Shown here piece by piece: positions 1-9,281 of a stretch of 64,000 nucleotides of DNA. The number at the start of each line of letters is the position of its first letter. Positions within the stretch are counted from its first letter, which is position 1. This stretch comes from Leeuwenhoekiella parthenopeia (GTDB taxonomy: Bacteria > Bacteroidota > Bacteroidia > Flavobacteriales > Flavobacteriaceae): assembly GCF_020782115.1 (NCBI RefSeq), contig NZ_JAJGMW010000002.1:1-64000 (forward strand), given 5' to 3'. The notes under the pieces were generated by a model that saw only the letters and a program-made list of their open reading frames with translations, searched no databases and was not told the DNA's origin. The position numbers were made by a program, and so were the translations under genes.

Positions 1-300
1 AGAAAATGACCCCAGTAGCCTTTGAAAAACAGTGTTCTTTGTTGGCTATCCCACAAAGAACAATAATGACTATTTTTAACAATGAAATAATAACCTAAAA
101 ACGGTCAACGCTATTTAGGGAAGTACACTTTATTTAAGAACAGAGAACCAGAGGGTGAGAAGTAAGAGGTGAGTGGTAAAAGGTGAAAAGGAGGAGAAAG
201 CAATTTTACAATTCCACTTTTTTATAGGTTAAGAAAACAGAAAACAGAAAACAGAAAACAGCAAACAGCAAACAGAAAACAGAGAACAGAGAACAGAGAA
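1..300. repeat. Intergenic region with heptamer tandem repeat
   Basis: No gene is seen. From about 233 to 300 the sequence is a run of about nine imperfect 7-bp units of the form AACAGAA, AACAGCA or AACAGAG, ending at the stop codon of the leftward gene that follows. The stretch before it (about 135-200) is purine-rich and low in complexity. Units are contiguous without spacers, so this is not a CRISPR array. Confidence 0.7.
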
Positions 301-1182
301 CTACTCCAGTTCCAGAACGCTGTTACTTAATAGGCGGTCGTTTTCAAACAGGTTTACCCGGTAGATTCCCGGTAAGAATTCTTCACGCGCCGGGTTGATG
401 TAAACACACGAGTTGATCTCTTCATTGCGGTAGTTAATCTCCTGATAGGCACTGTAAATGAGAATGTTTTCACCAAATTCGAGCGAAACATGCTCGCCAA
501 TAACGTTGTTGCGCGGGTCAATCACCTGAATGTAAAAGTCATGATTGCCCGGTTTACCCAGCGCATTGGCATTTACCGTATAGCAAATTTCCAGTTTATC
601 GATACGAGACACCCGGTCATTGGGCACGGTTTTACCACTACGACGCATAATCACACCTTCAGCTTTAAACTTGCTAACGGTGAGTTGGGAGCCTTTGGCT
701 AAATCATCCTGCAGGGCTTTGTTTTGTTGTTCGAGTGAGTCGCGCTGCACCACGGTTTGATCAAACGCAGCTTCCACATCCGATTTTTGAGAGACCAGCA
801 ATGCATTTTCGAGCATCAGGCTGTCTGTTTTTTTGCGTAAGGCATCGCGTTGCTGCCTTAGAAGACTGAGTTCGCGACGGTAGGTCTGTAGCGTAGCCTG
901 AGAATTTTCGGCGGTTTCCAGGCGCAGGAGCAGATTTTGAATGCGGTTGCGCGCTTCGCGTAGCTCAGACGTAAGTACCTTATTGGTTTGTAGTTCGGCG
1001 TTATAGTTTACGAGCAGATCATTGAGTTCGTCGCGCAGAATCGCTTTTTCTTCGGAAAGCGCTGTTTTGTTTGCGGTGAGTTCGTTATAAAATTTATAAG
1101 TATAGGCTCCTAAACCCAGAAGCAGCAAAAAGAGAATGCCGATAAGAATCTTTAAAGCGTTGTTATTGCGAGTGGTACTCAT
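301..1182 (-). CDS. Membrane-anchored coiled-coil protein, unknown function
   Basis: A protein of 293 residues with a short basic N-terminus and one hydrophobic segment at about residues 10-30. A long heptad-rich coiled coil (about 35-165) follows, then a C-terminal globular part rich in beta-strand patterns (about 170-293). The topology suggests a single-pass inner-membrane protein with a periplasmic coiled coil and a sandwich-like end domain. ATG start at 1182. It is divergent from comF with a 54-bp gap. I do not recognise a family with a proven function. Confidence 0.8.
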   Translation of the reverse strand: MSTTRNNNALKILIGILFLLLLGLGAYTYKFYNELTANKTALSEEKAILRDELNDLLVNYNAELQTNKVLTSELREARNRIQNLLLRLETAENSQATLQTYRRELSLLRQQRDALRKKTDSLMLENALLVSQKSDVEAAFDQTVVQRDSLEQQNKALQDDLAKGSQLTVSKFKAEGVIMRRSGKTVPNDRVSRIDKLEICYTVNANALGKPGNHDFYIQVIDPRNNVIGEHVSLEFGENILIYSAYQEINYRNEEINSCVYINPAREEFLPGIYRVNLFENDRLLSNSVLELE

Positions 1183-1236
1183 TAAGCCTATTTTGATATC
1201 TTAGTGCGAAAGTTATAATTTTTAATCAAAAGCGCA

Positions 1237-1914
1237 GTGCGGTCTTTGCTTAAACTCTTTTTTCCGGACCAGTGCCAGGCCTGTGACGCGCTTTTGAGCC
1301 GTGGTGAAACCCTGCTTTGCACCGCCTGCAGACACAACCTGCCTGTAAATCATTTGCACCATACAACGTACAACCCCATCAAAAAAGTATTGTACGGCCG
1401 GGTAAGTTTAGAACTGGCAACCAGTTTGTTTTATTTTGATAAGAAAAGCGGCGTACAGCAGCTTATACACAACCTCAAATACCGCAATCAGGAACAGATC
1501 AGTGTATTTTTAGGAGATTGGCTGGGTGCCGAATTGGCGCAGGCGGAAGCTTATCAAGCTCTGGATGTTGTAGTGCCGGTGCCCCTGCACGCCAGCCGGT
1601 TAAAGGAGCGCGGGTACAATCAGGTTGCAGGTTTTGGTGAGCGCATCGCGAAAGCTTTACAGATTGACTATAACGACCGGGTTTTGTATCGAAAAAAGGC
1701 AACCAAGACCCAGGTGTTTACAAACCGCGGGGGAAGAAGTACCGAGGTAATCGACTCCTTTGGCATAACCGAAGATCAAAGCCTTAAAAACAAACACATC
1801 CTTTTGGTAGATGATCTCATTACCACCGGAGGTACGCTCGAAGGCTGTGCCCTGGCGCTTAACGGCATTGAAGGAATCAAAATCAGTGTAGCGGTAATGG
1901 CAATAGCCAACTGA
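1237..1914 (+). CDS. comF: ComF family phosphoribosyltransferase-like protein
   Basis: A protein of 225 residues with the two hallmarks of the ComF family. There is an N-terminal zinc-ribbon-like cluster (C13, C16, C28, C31) and a C-terminal PRPP-binding loop, ILLVDDLITTGGT, at about 188-200. In naturally competent bacteria ComF acts on the cytoplasmic side of DNA uptake; elsewhere its role is unclear. The start is GTG at 1237, because no in-frame ATG precedes the cysteine cluster. Length is normal for the family. Confidence 0.88.
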   Translation: MRSLLKLFFPDQCQACDALLSRGETLLCTACRHNLPVNHLHHTTYNPIKKVLYGRVSLELATSLFYFDKKSGVQQLIHNLKYRNQEQISVFLGDWLGAELAQAEAYQALDVVVPVPLHASRLKERGYNQVAGFGERIAKALQIDYNDRVLYRKKATKTQVFTNRGGRSTEVIDSFGITEDQSLKNKHILLVDDLITTGGTLEGCALALNGIEGIKISVAVMAIAN

Positions 1915-1968
1915 TTAAGGCGTTTTAGCAGGGGCATTCCCATTAAATTAATTGTTATTTTTGCCGCT

Positions 1969-3585
1969 ATGTTTAGAAAAGGCTTACAGGTATTTATCGC
2001 ATTGGCTTTGCTGCTGCTTGTTGTGCAATGCGCAAAAAAGGGAACACCTACCGGTGGACCCAAAGATGAAACCCCTCCGGTTCTTGTGCGTGCAGAACCG
2101 CCTAACTATACCACCAACTTCAACAGTAAGGAAATACGTATCTACTTTGACGAGTACATCAAACTCAAAGACCTGAATAAAAACCTCATCGTCTCGCCAC
2201 CTATGAAAACCCCGGCAACTATCACTCCGATGGGTGGGGCTTCAAAATACATAGACATTGAGATTATGGATACCCTGTTGCCCAATACAACCTATGTGTT
2301 CAATTTTGGCGAAAGTGTGGTCGATAACAATGAAGGGAATCAGTTTTCATTTTTTAAATACGTGTTTTCAACGGGTGATTATATGGATTCGTTAACCGTT
2401 ACCGGAGTGATACGCGATGCCCTGCTCAGCAAGCCCGATAATTACGTAACGGTGATGCTGTACGAAGCAGATTCTACCTATACTGATTCTTTGATTTACA
2501 AAGAGGTGCCGCGTTATGTGACCAATACGCTTGACAGTAGTGTGGTCTTTGAATTGACCAACGTCAAGGCCGGTCGCTATAAACTGGCAGCTTTAAAAGA
2601 TGAATCCAGCAATTATACCTTTCAGCCCGATAAGGATAAGGTAGCTTTTTACGACGGTTTTATAGATGTGCCTACAGATTCGGTTTATGTATTGCGTCTG
2701 TTTAATGAAGAATTACCGGCTGAAGCAGGCCGGCCCAAACAGGCTGCTGCCCAGCGGGTGGCAATCCCGTATATTGGCAATCCCGATAGCATTAGTGTGA
2801 ACCTAATCAGTCAAAAGCCGGAAGGTTTTGAGCGCTTTATCAGCAATGTGACCACGCAAGATTCCCTGCAGTACTGGTATAAACCGCAGGTAGAGACCGA
2901 TTCGCTGATCTTTCAATTTAAATCAAAGGAGATAGACACAGGCTATGTGCGCCTGCGCCGCGGTCTGAAGATAGATTCCCTGCAGGTACAGCAGGCCACG
3001 AGTACACTCATTCTTGAAGAGCCGCTTTTTTTCAATTCTACCGTACCTCTGGTTGCAGTAGACACTTCTAAAATAAGCATACGTAAAAAGGATTCGACCT
3101 TTGTAGAAAATTTTAAAATCAGGCTGCTACCCGAAAAGCTTCAAATGCGTATGGATTTTAAAACGGCTGAGCTGGAGAATTATGAAATCATGATGTTGCC
3201 TGAAGCGCTTACTGATTTCTACGGAACAAAAACAGACACGCTGCAATTTAGGATTAGTACCAAAGAATATGCAGATTACGGCGATTTTAGTCTCACCCTG
3301 CAAAATGCGGCACCGGTGCAGCACATTGTTCAGCTCGTGACCGAAAAAGGTGAGGTAAAGCGCGAACGTATAGGCAAAGTGGGGGTCACGGTGTTTGAGT
3401 TTGACCGCATTGAGCCCGGTAAATATTACGCCCGTATTATTGTAGATCTCAATGCAAACGGGCGCTTCGATACCGGAAATTATTTAGAACAAAAACAGCC
3501 CGAAGAGGTGATTTACTATCCCGATGTGCTGGATATCCGGTCTAACTTTTCCCAGAACGAAACCTTTATCCTGACCCCGCAATAA
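1969..3585 (+). CDS. Ig-like (Big_5 type) domain lipoprotein
   Basis: A protein of 538 residues with a lipoprotein signal: hydrophobic segment 8-19 and lipobox ending in C21 (VVQC). The mature N-terminus contains GTPTGGPKDETPP followed by an SbsA/Big_5-like domain (about 37-140, with the pattern FDEYIKL and PNTTYVFNFG). The rest is beta-rich, with a carboxypeptidase-regulatory-like segment. Proteins of this layout are common surface or periplasmic lipoproteins in Bacteroidota with no assigned function. ATG start at 1969, 54 bp after comF. It converges on the nitrilase gene, with a 1-nt gap between the stops. Confidence 0.8.
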   Translation: MFRKGLQVFIALALLLLVVQCAKKGTPTGGPKDETPPVLVRAEPPNYTTNFNSKEIRIYFDEYIKLKDLNKNLIVSPPMKTPATITPMGGASKYIDIEIMDTLLPNTTYVFNFGESVVDNNEGNQFSFFKYVFSTGDYMDSLTVTGVIRDALLSKPDNYVTVMLYEADSTYTDSLIYKEVPRYVTNTLDSSVVFELTNVKAGRYKLAALKDESSNYTFQPDKDKVAFYDGFIDVPTDSVYVLRLFNEELPAEAGRPKQAAAQRVAIPYIGNPDSISVNLISQKPEGFERFISNVTTQDSLQYWYKPQVETDSLIFQFKSKEIDTGYVRLRRGLKIDSLQVQQATSTLILEEPLFFNSTVPLVAVDTSKISIRKKDSTFVENFKIRLLPEKLQMRMDFKTAELENYEIMMLPEALTDFYGTKTDTLQFRISTKEYADYGDFSLTLQNAAPVQHIVQLVTEKGEVKRERIGKVGVTVFEFDRIEPGKYYARIIVDLNANGRFDTGNYLEQKQPEEVIYYPDVLDIRSNFSQNETFILTPQ

Positions 3586-3586
3586 T

Positions 3587-4360
3587 TTAAAGATCAATAC
3601 TGAAATGATCCCGGTCTGCCAGAAAATTGAGTTGGTTACGGGTTTCTTCCAGGTGGTCTTTAGATAATGTGGCGTAGATGGTTTGCTCTTTAGCTTCCGC
3701 GAAAGCTAAAGTGGCCCCGAGACTGTCGTAAACGCCGCTGTAGCCATTATACTCGTAGCCGTTGCCGTCTAGTCCCACACGATTTACGCCAATGCAATAG
3801 CTCATATTTTCTATAGCGCGGGCCTTGAGCAGCGTGTCCCATGCAAAAATGCGTTTTTTGGGCCAGTTGGCTACATAAATAAGCGCGTCGTAATCTTCCA
3901 GATTGCGCGCAAAGGCCGGAAAGCGCAGGTCGTAGCATATTTGTAAGAGCAACTTCCAGCCTTTGTAGTTGACGATGACTTTCTCCTTGCCCCGGTTATA
4001 AACTTTATCTTCCCCGGCCAAAGTAAAGGTATGGCGCTTGTCATAGGAGGTTACGTTGCCCTCAGGGGTGACGAAGTAAAACCGGTTATAATAGTTGCCA
4101 TCCTCTTCAATCATCAGACTACCCGCAAGGGCAGCTCCGGTTTCTAAAGCTTTGGTTTTCATCCAGCCGAGCATTTCCCCTTTATCAGCACGACCCTGCG
4201 GACTCATACTGAAGCCTGTTGCAAACATTTCGGGCAGGACGATGAGGTCTACCTTATGATCGAGTTCGCTGATTTTCCGGTCAAAATAGTTGCGGTTTTC
4301 GGCGGGATTTTCCCAGGCCAGATGGGCTTGTATGGCGGCGATGTGAAGGGTGTTGCTCAT
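3587..4360 (-). CDS. Nitrilase-family amidohydrolase, omega-amidase (YafV) type
   Basis: A protein of 257 residues with the nitrilase catalytic triad in order: E44 (VLPEMFATGFS), K108 (YDKRH) and C142 (LLLQICYDLRFPAF). The length and the text around the cysteine fit the YafV/Nit2 omega-amidase branch. That branch hydrolyses alpha-ketoglutaramate or alpha-ketosuccinamate in metabolite repair. It is cytoplasmic, with no signal peptide. The exact substrate is inferred from family resemblance only. Confidence 0.85.
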   Translation of the reverse strand: MSNTLHIAAIQAHLAWENPAENRNYFDRKISELDHKVDLIVLPEMFATGFSMSPQGRADKGEMLGWMKTKALETGAALAGSLMIEEDGNYYNRFYFVTPEGNVTSYDKRHTFTLAGEDKVYNRGKEKVIVNYKGWKLLLQICYDLRFPAFARNLEDYDALIYVANWPKKRIFAWDTLLKARAIENMSYCIGVNRVGLDGNGYEYNGYSGVYDSLGATLAFAEAKEQTIYATLSKDHLEETRNQLNFLADRDHFSIDL

Positions 4361-4450
4361 AGCGTAAAGATAATTTTTTGCAAGTTATGTTCTAGAGGAT
4401 CAGATTATATTGACTTAATTTGATTACGAGAAAATATAATCAAACACAAA

Positions 4451-5611
4451 TTGATCCAGTCAAGCAAACGGTCTAAACTTATCTACTCTAGCGGTATCCT
4501 GCTGTTGATCAATGCTTGTTTTATGTATAAGTATCTGCCGAGATATTTAAACGATTGGCAGAGTTTTTTAGTTGCACTGGTTTATATTCTTTTAGTACTG
4601 ATTCTTGTTTTTAAGGTAGGAAATTATTTAAAAAAATATTCTTCCCTTACCAAGACCTCTTTCTGGATTCTTGGGCTGGGATTTTTTGGTATTAGCCTTA
4701 TTATAAATCTAAATATTGACGGGCAAAATCTAAATATCGATCGCTGGTCTGCGCTCGAGGCTGGAATCAAAGCAATTCTAGAGGGTAGCTACCCGTACAG
4801 CGCTGTTGATCATCTTGGTGGATACACCTCAAATTTACCTGGTCTTTTTATAGTGGGGATGCCTTTTTACTTCTTAGGTGATGTAGGCTATTTACAAAGC
4901 TTCACTCTTATTCTTACCCTGATATTGATTTTTAAAAAAATAGCATCGGCTGAAGTACGTCTTATCGCGCTGCTGCTCTTCATCAGTTCGTTTTGGTACG
5001 TCTATGAAGTGGTTGTAAAAAGCGATTTGATAAGCAATACGCTGCTGCTCATTTTGTTGAGCAGTTGGCAATTCCAATCCCGATTTAGGGAAATGGGTTT
5101 TGTGACTGGTTTGCTGATTGCACTGGTGCTTTCAACACGTCTGGTTTATGCAATCCCACTGATTTTATATGCTCTTAAACCGTTTTTAGCACAGGGTATA
5201 AATGAAAAATTACGTTTTTGCTTTGGTGTTGGGGTCGGTTTGATCCTTTTAGGAATTTTAGCTTTTACTCATACACCTTCCTGGGAAGTGTTTTTGGAAT
5301 ACAATCCGTTCGCTTTACAAAACAAACAATTACCCCTTGTTTTAAGTGTATTGCTATTGCTTATAGCCTTTCCGGTGGCTTTGAGAATAGAGCGTTTTGA
5401 GCAGTTTGTACTGGCTTCTGCCGTACTGTGCGCACTTTCCGTAACCCTTTCTTTACTGGGCTACTTAATCCAATTTGGATTTAAACAAACAATTGGCGAG
5501 TCAATATTTGACCTCACTTACTTTAATATATTCACTCCTTTTGTGTGGCTGTACCTTGTTTTGCAACTTGATCATTATCAAAAAATAAAAGCAACAAAAA
5601 ACCCCGCTTAA
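4451..5611 (+). CDS. Polytopic membrane protein, GT87/mannosyltransferase-like
   Basis: A protein of 386 residues with about ten hydrophobic helices spread over its whole length. A loop near residues 115-135 reads EGSYPYSAVDHLGGYTSNLPG. This resembles the first periplasmic loop of integral-membrane glycosyltransferases that use polyprenyl-linked donors (GT-C fold), but I see no decisive motif. The start is probably TTG at 4451; the next ATG (MYKYL) would cut into the first helix. It converges on the cold-shock gene, with a shared hairpin between them. Confidence 0.65.
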   Translation: MIQSSKRSKLIYSSGILLLINACFMYKYLPRYLNDWQSFLVALVYILLVLILVFKVGNYLKKYSSLTKTSFWILGLGFFGISLIINLNIDGQNLNIDRWSALEAGIKAILEGSYPYSAVDHLGGYTSNLPGLFIVGMPFYFLGDVGYLQSFTLILTLILIFKKIASAEVRLIALLLFISSFWYVYEVVVKSDLISNTLLLILLSSWQFQSRFREMGFVTGLLIALVLSTRLVYAIPLILYALKPFLAQGINEKLRFCFGVGVGLILLGILAFTHTPSWEVFLEYNPFALQNKQLPLVLSVLLLLIAFPVALRIERFEQFVLASAVLCALSVTLSLLGYLIQFGFKQTIGESIFDLTYFNIFTPFVWLYLVLQLDHYQKIKATKNPA

Positions 5612-5623
5612 ACTAAGCAGGGT
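5599..5623 (-). terminator. Rho-independent terminator of the cold-shock gene
   Basis: An 11-bp stem with a 3-nt loop; the arms are AACCCCGCTTA and TAAGCAGGGTT. Read leftward, the single mismatch becomes a U-G pair and the stem is followed by a T-rich tract, so it best serves the leftward csp gene. It overlaps the end of the rightward membrane-protein gene. Confidence 0.75.
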
Positions 5624-5651
5624 TGGAATCTTAAATATACTATTATATATC

Positions 5652-5849
5652 TTAGTCGTGTAGAACGCGAACCTGCGCAGCTACCATACCTTTTCTTCCT
5701 TCTTCTTCGATGTACTCAACCTGATCACCTTCTTCTAATACTTCACCGTTAAGTCCGGTGGCGTGTACAAAGATGTCTTTGCCTGTGTCATCGTTAGTAA
5801 TGAATCCGTAACCTTTTGATTCATTGAAAAATTTAACTGTACCTTTCAT
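5652..5849 (-). CDS. cspA: Cold-shock domain protein (CspA family)
   Basis: A protein of 65 residues that is entirely one cold-shock domain, with RNP1 (KGYGFI) and RNP2 (DIFVH). It binds single-stranded RNA or DNA and acts as an RNA chaperone in the cytoplasm. The C-terminal half is unusually acidic (EVLEEGDQVEYIEEEG). A TAnnTTTG box lies upstream and an intrinsic terminator downstream, so it appears to be a single-gene transcript. Confidence 0.95.
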   Translation of the reverse strand: MKGTVKFFNESKGYGFITNDDTGKDIFVHATGLNGEVLEEGDQVEYIEEEGRKGMVAAQVRVLHD

Positions 5850-5877
5850 TATAAAATTGTAAAAATTAATATTGCCA

Positions 5878-5885
5878 CAAAGCTA
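5878..5885 (-). promoter_or_regulatory. -7 box of the cspA promoter
   Basis: On the minus strand the box reads TAGCTTTG, matching the flavobacterial -7 consensus TAnnTTTG. It lies 28 bp upstream of the ATG. No clear -33 TTG is seen. Confidence 0.45.
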
Positions 5886-6006
5886 CGTGTTTAATCGGCA
5901 CGAGCGTTAGATAAATGTAAATTTATTTTTAAAAGTTGCTGATTGTCAGATTTTTTGGAGCGCGGATACCTGCAAATTGAAATTTAACCTCATTGTCAGG
6001 CAATTA

Positions 6007-6297
6007 TTATTCTGCGCGCTTCTCTGATTTTGGTTTTGCCCGTTTGCGGCGTTCCTGCTGTTGCTGATATTCTTTCATTTTCATAATGTTATCCTTATCA
6101 AGCATGTAATCCTTGACTTTACGGTCTTTCCAGCGGTGGTACAAAAACATGGGCATCAGGATAAAAGCGACTGCCAGAATCGTAAGGCCTAAAAAGCGGT
6201 CACCGGTAAGGGTGTCTGCGGTAAAATACCGCAGGTAAAAGCCGTAGCCCAGCGTGAGACAGAGTATGCAAAAAAGGATGATGATGAGATTGCGCAT
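6007..6297 (-). CDS. Small two-helix membrane protein, unknown
   Basis: A protein of 96 residues with two predicted membrane helices (about 2-20 and 36-55) and a long basic tail ending KRAKPKSEKRAE. Both ends are probably cytoplasmic. I recognise no family. It lies between csp and the ClC gene, on the same strand as both, with spacers above 150 bp, so it is probably transcribed alone. Confidence 0.65.
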   Translation of the reverse strand: MRNLIIILFCILCLTLGYGFYLRYFTADTLTGDRFLGLTILAVAFILMPMFLYHRWKDRKVKDYMLDKDNIMKMKEYQQQQERRKRAKPKSEKRAE

Positions 6298-6548
6298 TTT
6301 TTAATTCAAGGTTTAAAGTCTGAAATTCAAAGTGCAAAGTTCAGCGTTTTTTGATAGTTCAACGAATTCAATAACCGATAACTTGTTTCGGTTTCAGATT
6401 TAAGGCTTAAAATTTAAGTTTAATTCTTTCCAATTTGGGTTAAAGGTTGGTTGTCGATAATAATCATTAACATTTTGACTAACTCAACAATCAATTCCTT
6501 TCAAATAAATCATTCTGCATTCAGCATTCCTCCTTCTGAATTGAAAAA

Positions 6549-8339
6549 CTATTTCCTAGAAAAACTCACCAGCATACGACGGTAAGCGGTCAACAATTTA
6601 GATTTTGAGATAAAGCCATGGTACTTTCCGTTTTTAATTACGGGTAAATTCCATGCCCCGCTTTCCTGAAATTTACGCATCACAGCTTTGGCCGAATCAG
6701 ATTCCAGATAAATATATTCGGGTGCGGCGTGCATCAGGCTGCGTACTTCAGTTGTTTCGTATAAGCTGCTGTCAAACATAATTTCGCGTATGTCGTCAAG
6801 CGTAATGACGCCTACGAGTTCGTCCTCTTCATTAACCACTGGAAACAGGTTACGGGCAGATTTGGCCACGGCATTTGTGACCATTTCGCCCAAAGTCATA
6901 TCGGGGCGTACGCGAATAAAATTCGATTCGATCACGCTTTCCACATTAAGCAGGGTAAGCACCGCCTGATCTTTATCGTGGGTGATGAGTTCGCCTTTAA
7001 GACCCAGCTCCATCCCATAAACCGAATGCGGCAGAAAATACCGGTTTATACCATAAGCAAGGGCAGCGGTGGTCATAAGGGGGATAAAAAGACCATAACC
7101 ACCGGTAATTTCGGCAATGAGGAAGATCGCCGTAAGCGGGGCGTGAAGCACCCCGGCCAGCAAGCCGGTCATTCCTACCAGAGTAAAATTACTTTCAGAG
7201 ACGTGAATGCCCTGTATGCCCAGATTGTTGACGACTTTGGCCAGGCAATTACCCATCACACTGCCCATAAAAAGCACCGGAGCGAAAATTCCGCCTATCC
7301 CGCCACCGGCAAAAGTAATGGCTGCGGCAATCACTTTAAAAAAGACCAGACCCGCGAGCAAACCAATCACTACCCAGATGTTGTCGAGATAATCATTGAA
7401 AAAAGTAGATCCCAGTGCCGGCACGGCTTTGCCTTCAAGCAACTGGTTAATCATATCAAAACCTTCCCCGTACAGCGGTGGAATGAAAAACAGTAAAACC
7501 CCCAGGCTTCCCCCGGCTATAAGGAGTCTGACGGTGGCCGATTTCCACCTGGTGTAAAATTTTTGAGTTTGAAAATACGCCTTGCTGAAATACACTGAAA
7601 CCAAACCGGCAACAATGCCCAGAATGATATAATACGGGAAATCTTCAATACTGAAAGCATCTTTTAGTGTAAAAGGCAAAATCGTGTCAGAACCAAAAAA
7701 GAAATACGAAGTAAGAATCGCCGAAAGTGAAGCCAGCAAAAGCGGCATCAGTGATAATAAGGTCAGGTCAAGGCTAAAAACTTCCACAGCAAAAATAATG
7801 GCGGCGATGGGAGCTTTAAAGATGCAGGACATCGCCCCGGCAGCGGCACAACCTAAAAGAAGGGTACGATGCGCCTGGTCCATATGAAAAATACGGGAGA
7901 GGTATGAACTCATCCCGGCACCGGTAACCACTGTGGGACTCTCCAAACCTACCGAACCTCCAAAACCTACGGTTATAGGTGCGGTTATGAGCGAGGCGTA
8001 AGCCTGGTAATTGCGCAACAGTCCCTTGCGTTTAGAAATTGCGCGTAAGGTTGCGGGCACCCCATGGCTCATAGGGTTGCGTATCACAAATTTTACAATG
8101 AGTACCGTTATGGCCAGACCAATAATAGGAAACAGAAAATAAAAACCGTAACGGTAATTTTCGACCAGGCCTCCTTCGAGCAGGTTTTGAATGACGTGCG
8201 TGATATTTTTGATCAGCACAGCGCCCAGACCGGAGAGCAGCCCCGTCATTGCACTTAAAAGATAGACAAAGGTAGTCTTTGAAATATGCTTATAACGCCA
8301 GGCGTGAAAGCGGTGAAGAAGCGGTTTTTTACCGGGCAT
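6549..8339 (-). CDS. ClC-family chloride channel/antiporter with CBS domains
   Basis: A protein of 596 residues. The N-terminal 430 or so residues are the ClC membrane domain. SHGVP (91-95) sits where the first anion-binding loop GSGIP lies. GLESPTVVTG (131-140) aligns with the GREGP loop, so E133 is the likely gating glutamate. The C-terminal part (about 460-590) carries two CBS domains, which usually bind adenine nucleotides and modulate transport. Length fits bacterial ClC proteins with CBS domains. Whether it is a channel or an H+/Cl- antiporter cannot be told from this sequence. Confidence 0.9.
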   Translation of the reverse strand: MPGKKPLLHRFHAWRYKHISKTTFVYLLSAMTGLLSGLGAVLIKNITHVIQNLLEGGLVENYRYGFYFLFPIIGLAITVLIVKFVIRNPMSHGVPATLRAISKRKGLLRNYQAYASLITAPITVGFGGSVGLESPTVVTGAGMSSYLSRIFHMDQAHRTLLLGCAAAGAMSCIFKAPIAAIIFAVEVFSLDLTLLSLMPLLLASLSAILTSYFFFGSDTILPFTLKDAFSIEDFPYYIILGIVAGLVSVYFSKAYFQTQKFYTRWKSATVRLLIAGGSLGVLLFFIPPLYGEGFDMINQLLEGKAVPALGSTFFNDYLDNIWVVIGLLAGLVFFKVIAAAITFAGGGIGGIFAPVLFMGSVMGNCLAKVVNNLGIQGIHVSESNFTLVGMTGLLAGVLHAPLTAIFLIAEITGGYGLFIPLMTTAALAYGINRYFLPHSVYGMELGLKGELITHDKDQAVLTLLNVESVIESNFIRVRPDMTLGEMVTNAVAKSARNLFPVVNEEDELVGVITLDDIREIMFDSSLYETTEVRSLMHAAPEYIYLESDSAKAVMRKFQESGAWNLPVIKNGKYHGFISKSKLLTAYRRMLVSFSRK

Positions 8340-8417
8340 GGTGGTTCTTTTTAAAGCTTCAAAAGTAACGGCTCAACTCGATACGCAAGGTAACTTTAGA
8401 TACTTATTTTCAAAAAA

Positions 8418-8446
8418 AATCCCCGGGTTTTTTAAACCGGGGATTT
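8418..8446 (-). terminator. Rho-independent terminator after the bacilliredoxin gene
   Basis: A GC-rich hairpin with core arms ATCCCCGG and CCGGGGAT. Read leftward it is followed directly by a run of T, and it lies 22 bp after the stop of the leftward bacilliredoxin gene. Confidence 0.75.
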
Positions 8447-8467
8447 GATGAAATCTAGATTATAAAC

Positions 8468-8878
8468 CTAGCAATATTCGTTGAAGGCATCAATAAGATT
8501 GTCTGCGATAAGCTCTGCAGGACGGCCTTCTATATGATGACGCTCAAGCATGTGTACCAGTTCACCATCTTTAAATAAGGCCATTGAAGGCGAAGAAGGA
8601 GGAAAAGGCACCATAAAATTACGCGCCAGTTCGGTAGCCTCACGGTCTACACCGGCAAAAACGGTAAATAAGTTATCAGGAGTTTTGGCATTTTGTAAAG
8701 CCATACGCGCACCGGGTCTGGCATTTGCAGCAGCACAACCACAAACCGAATTGACCACAACCAGTGTAGTACCTTCTTTTTTCATAGCTGCCTGCACATC
8801 TTCTGTAGTATGTAATTCTGTGAAACCTACTGAAGTAAGATCTTCACGCATAGGTTTTACTAATTCTGCTGGATACAT
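8468..8878 (-). CDS. brxA: Bacilliredoxin, BrxA/BrxB (YphP/YqiW) family
   Basis: A protein of 136 residues with the family's CGC redox motif (C46, C48, in VNSVCGCAAANARPG) and the conserved HHIEGR region near the end. Bacilliredoxins remove bacillithiol from mixed disulphides on proteins, which implies a bacillithiol-type thiol pool in this organism. Full length for the family. A TAnnTTTG box lies 25 bp upstream and a terminator downstream, so it is monocistronic. Confidence 0.9.
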   Translation of the reverse strand: MYPAELVKPMREDLTSVGFTELHTTEDVQAAMKKEGTTLVVVNSVCGCAAANARPGARMALQNAKTPDNLFTVFAGVDREATELARNFMVPFPPSSPSMALFKDGELVHMLERHHIEGRPAELIADNLIDAFNEYC

Positions 8879-9281
8879 AAGTTCTGTTTTTTATTTTGGT
8901 TACAAAGATATAAAATAATAGTCGGGCAGTGGAGTCAAACCCTACGTAAGGAATGGGATTTTTATTTGAGCGCATCTTTGCCAAAGGGGCAAAGTCAGGC
9001 CTACCTATCGGTAAAGGCAGGCCTGCTTTTACCGATAGGTAGGCTTTTGGTCGTCGCTTTTTTACCCCTGCGGTTACCGAGTGATTGTACTTAGAAGAAA
9101 ATTGAATCGAGGTCCCGCTCGGGTAAATGGAGCTTCACAGGGCCTCAGTCCTTTGCGCAAAGCGTAAAACAGTAACATTCTTTGTCATTTACAGACTCGT
9201 ATCTGCTAAAGGCTTTATTTTTGCAGCGCATTAAAGAATACAGATTGCGGCTAAGGCGGCAAATACGATAAAAACAAATAC
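8879..9281. repeat. Intergenic region with a 17-bp perfect inverted repeat
   Basis: No gene is seen in these 403 bp. Positions 8999-9015 and 9028-9044 are perfect inverted copies (GCCTACCTATCGGTAAA), separated by 12 nt that contain another GGCAGGCCTGC palindrome-like core, and followed by TTTT. It could be a strong hairpin or a dispersed intergenic repeat. Near the next gene, TATTTTTG at 9216-9223 matches the -7 consensus. Confidence 0.7.
8903..8910 (-). promoter_or_regulatory. -7 box of the bacilliredoxin promoter
   Basis: The minus strand reads TATCTTTG, a full match to TAnnTTTG, 25 bp upstream of the ATG. A TTG lies 25 nt further upstream, slightly beyond the usual 17-23 nt spacing. Confidence 0.5.

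Noticed and set aside
233..300. CRISPR-like array
   Set aside because: Units are 7 bp and contiguous, with no spacers and no cas genes.
6978..7496. A 172-codon open frame opposite the ClC gene
   Set aside because: It lies wholly inside conserved ClC helices and has a composition typical of an antisense shadow.
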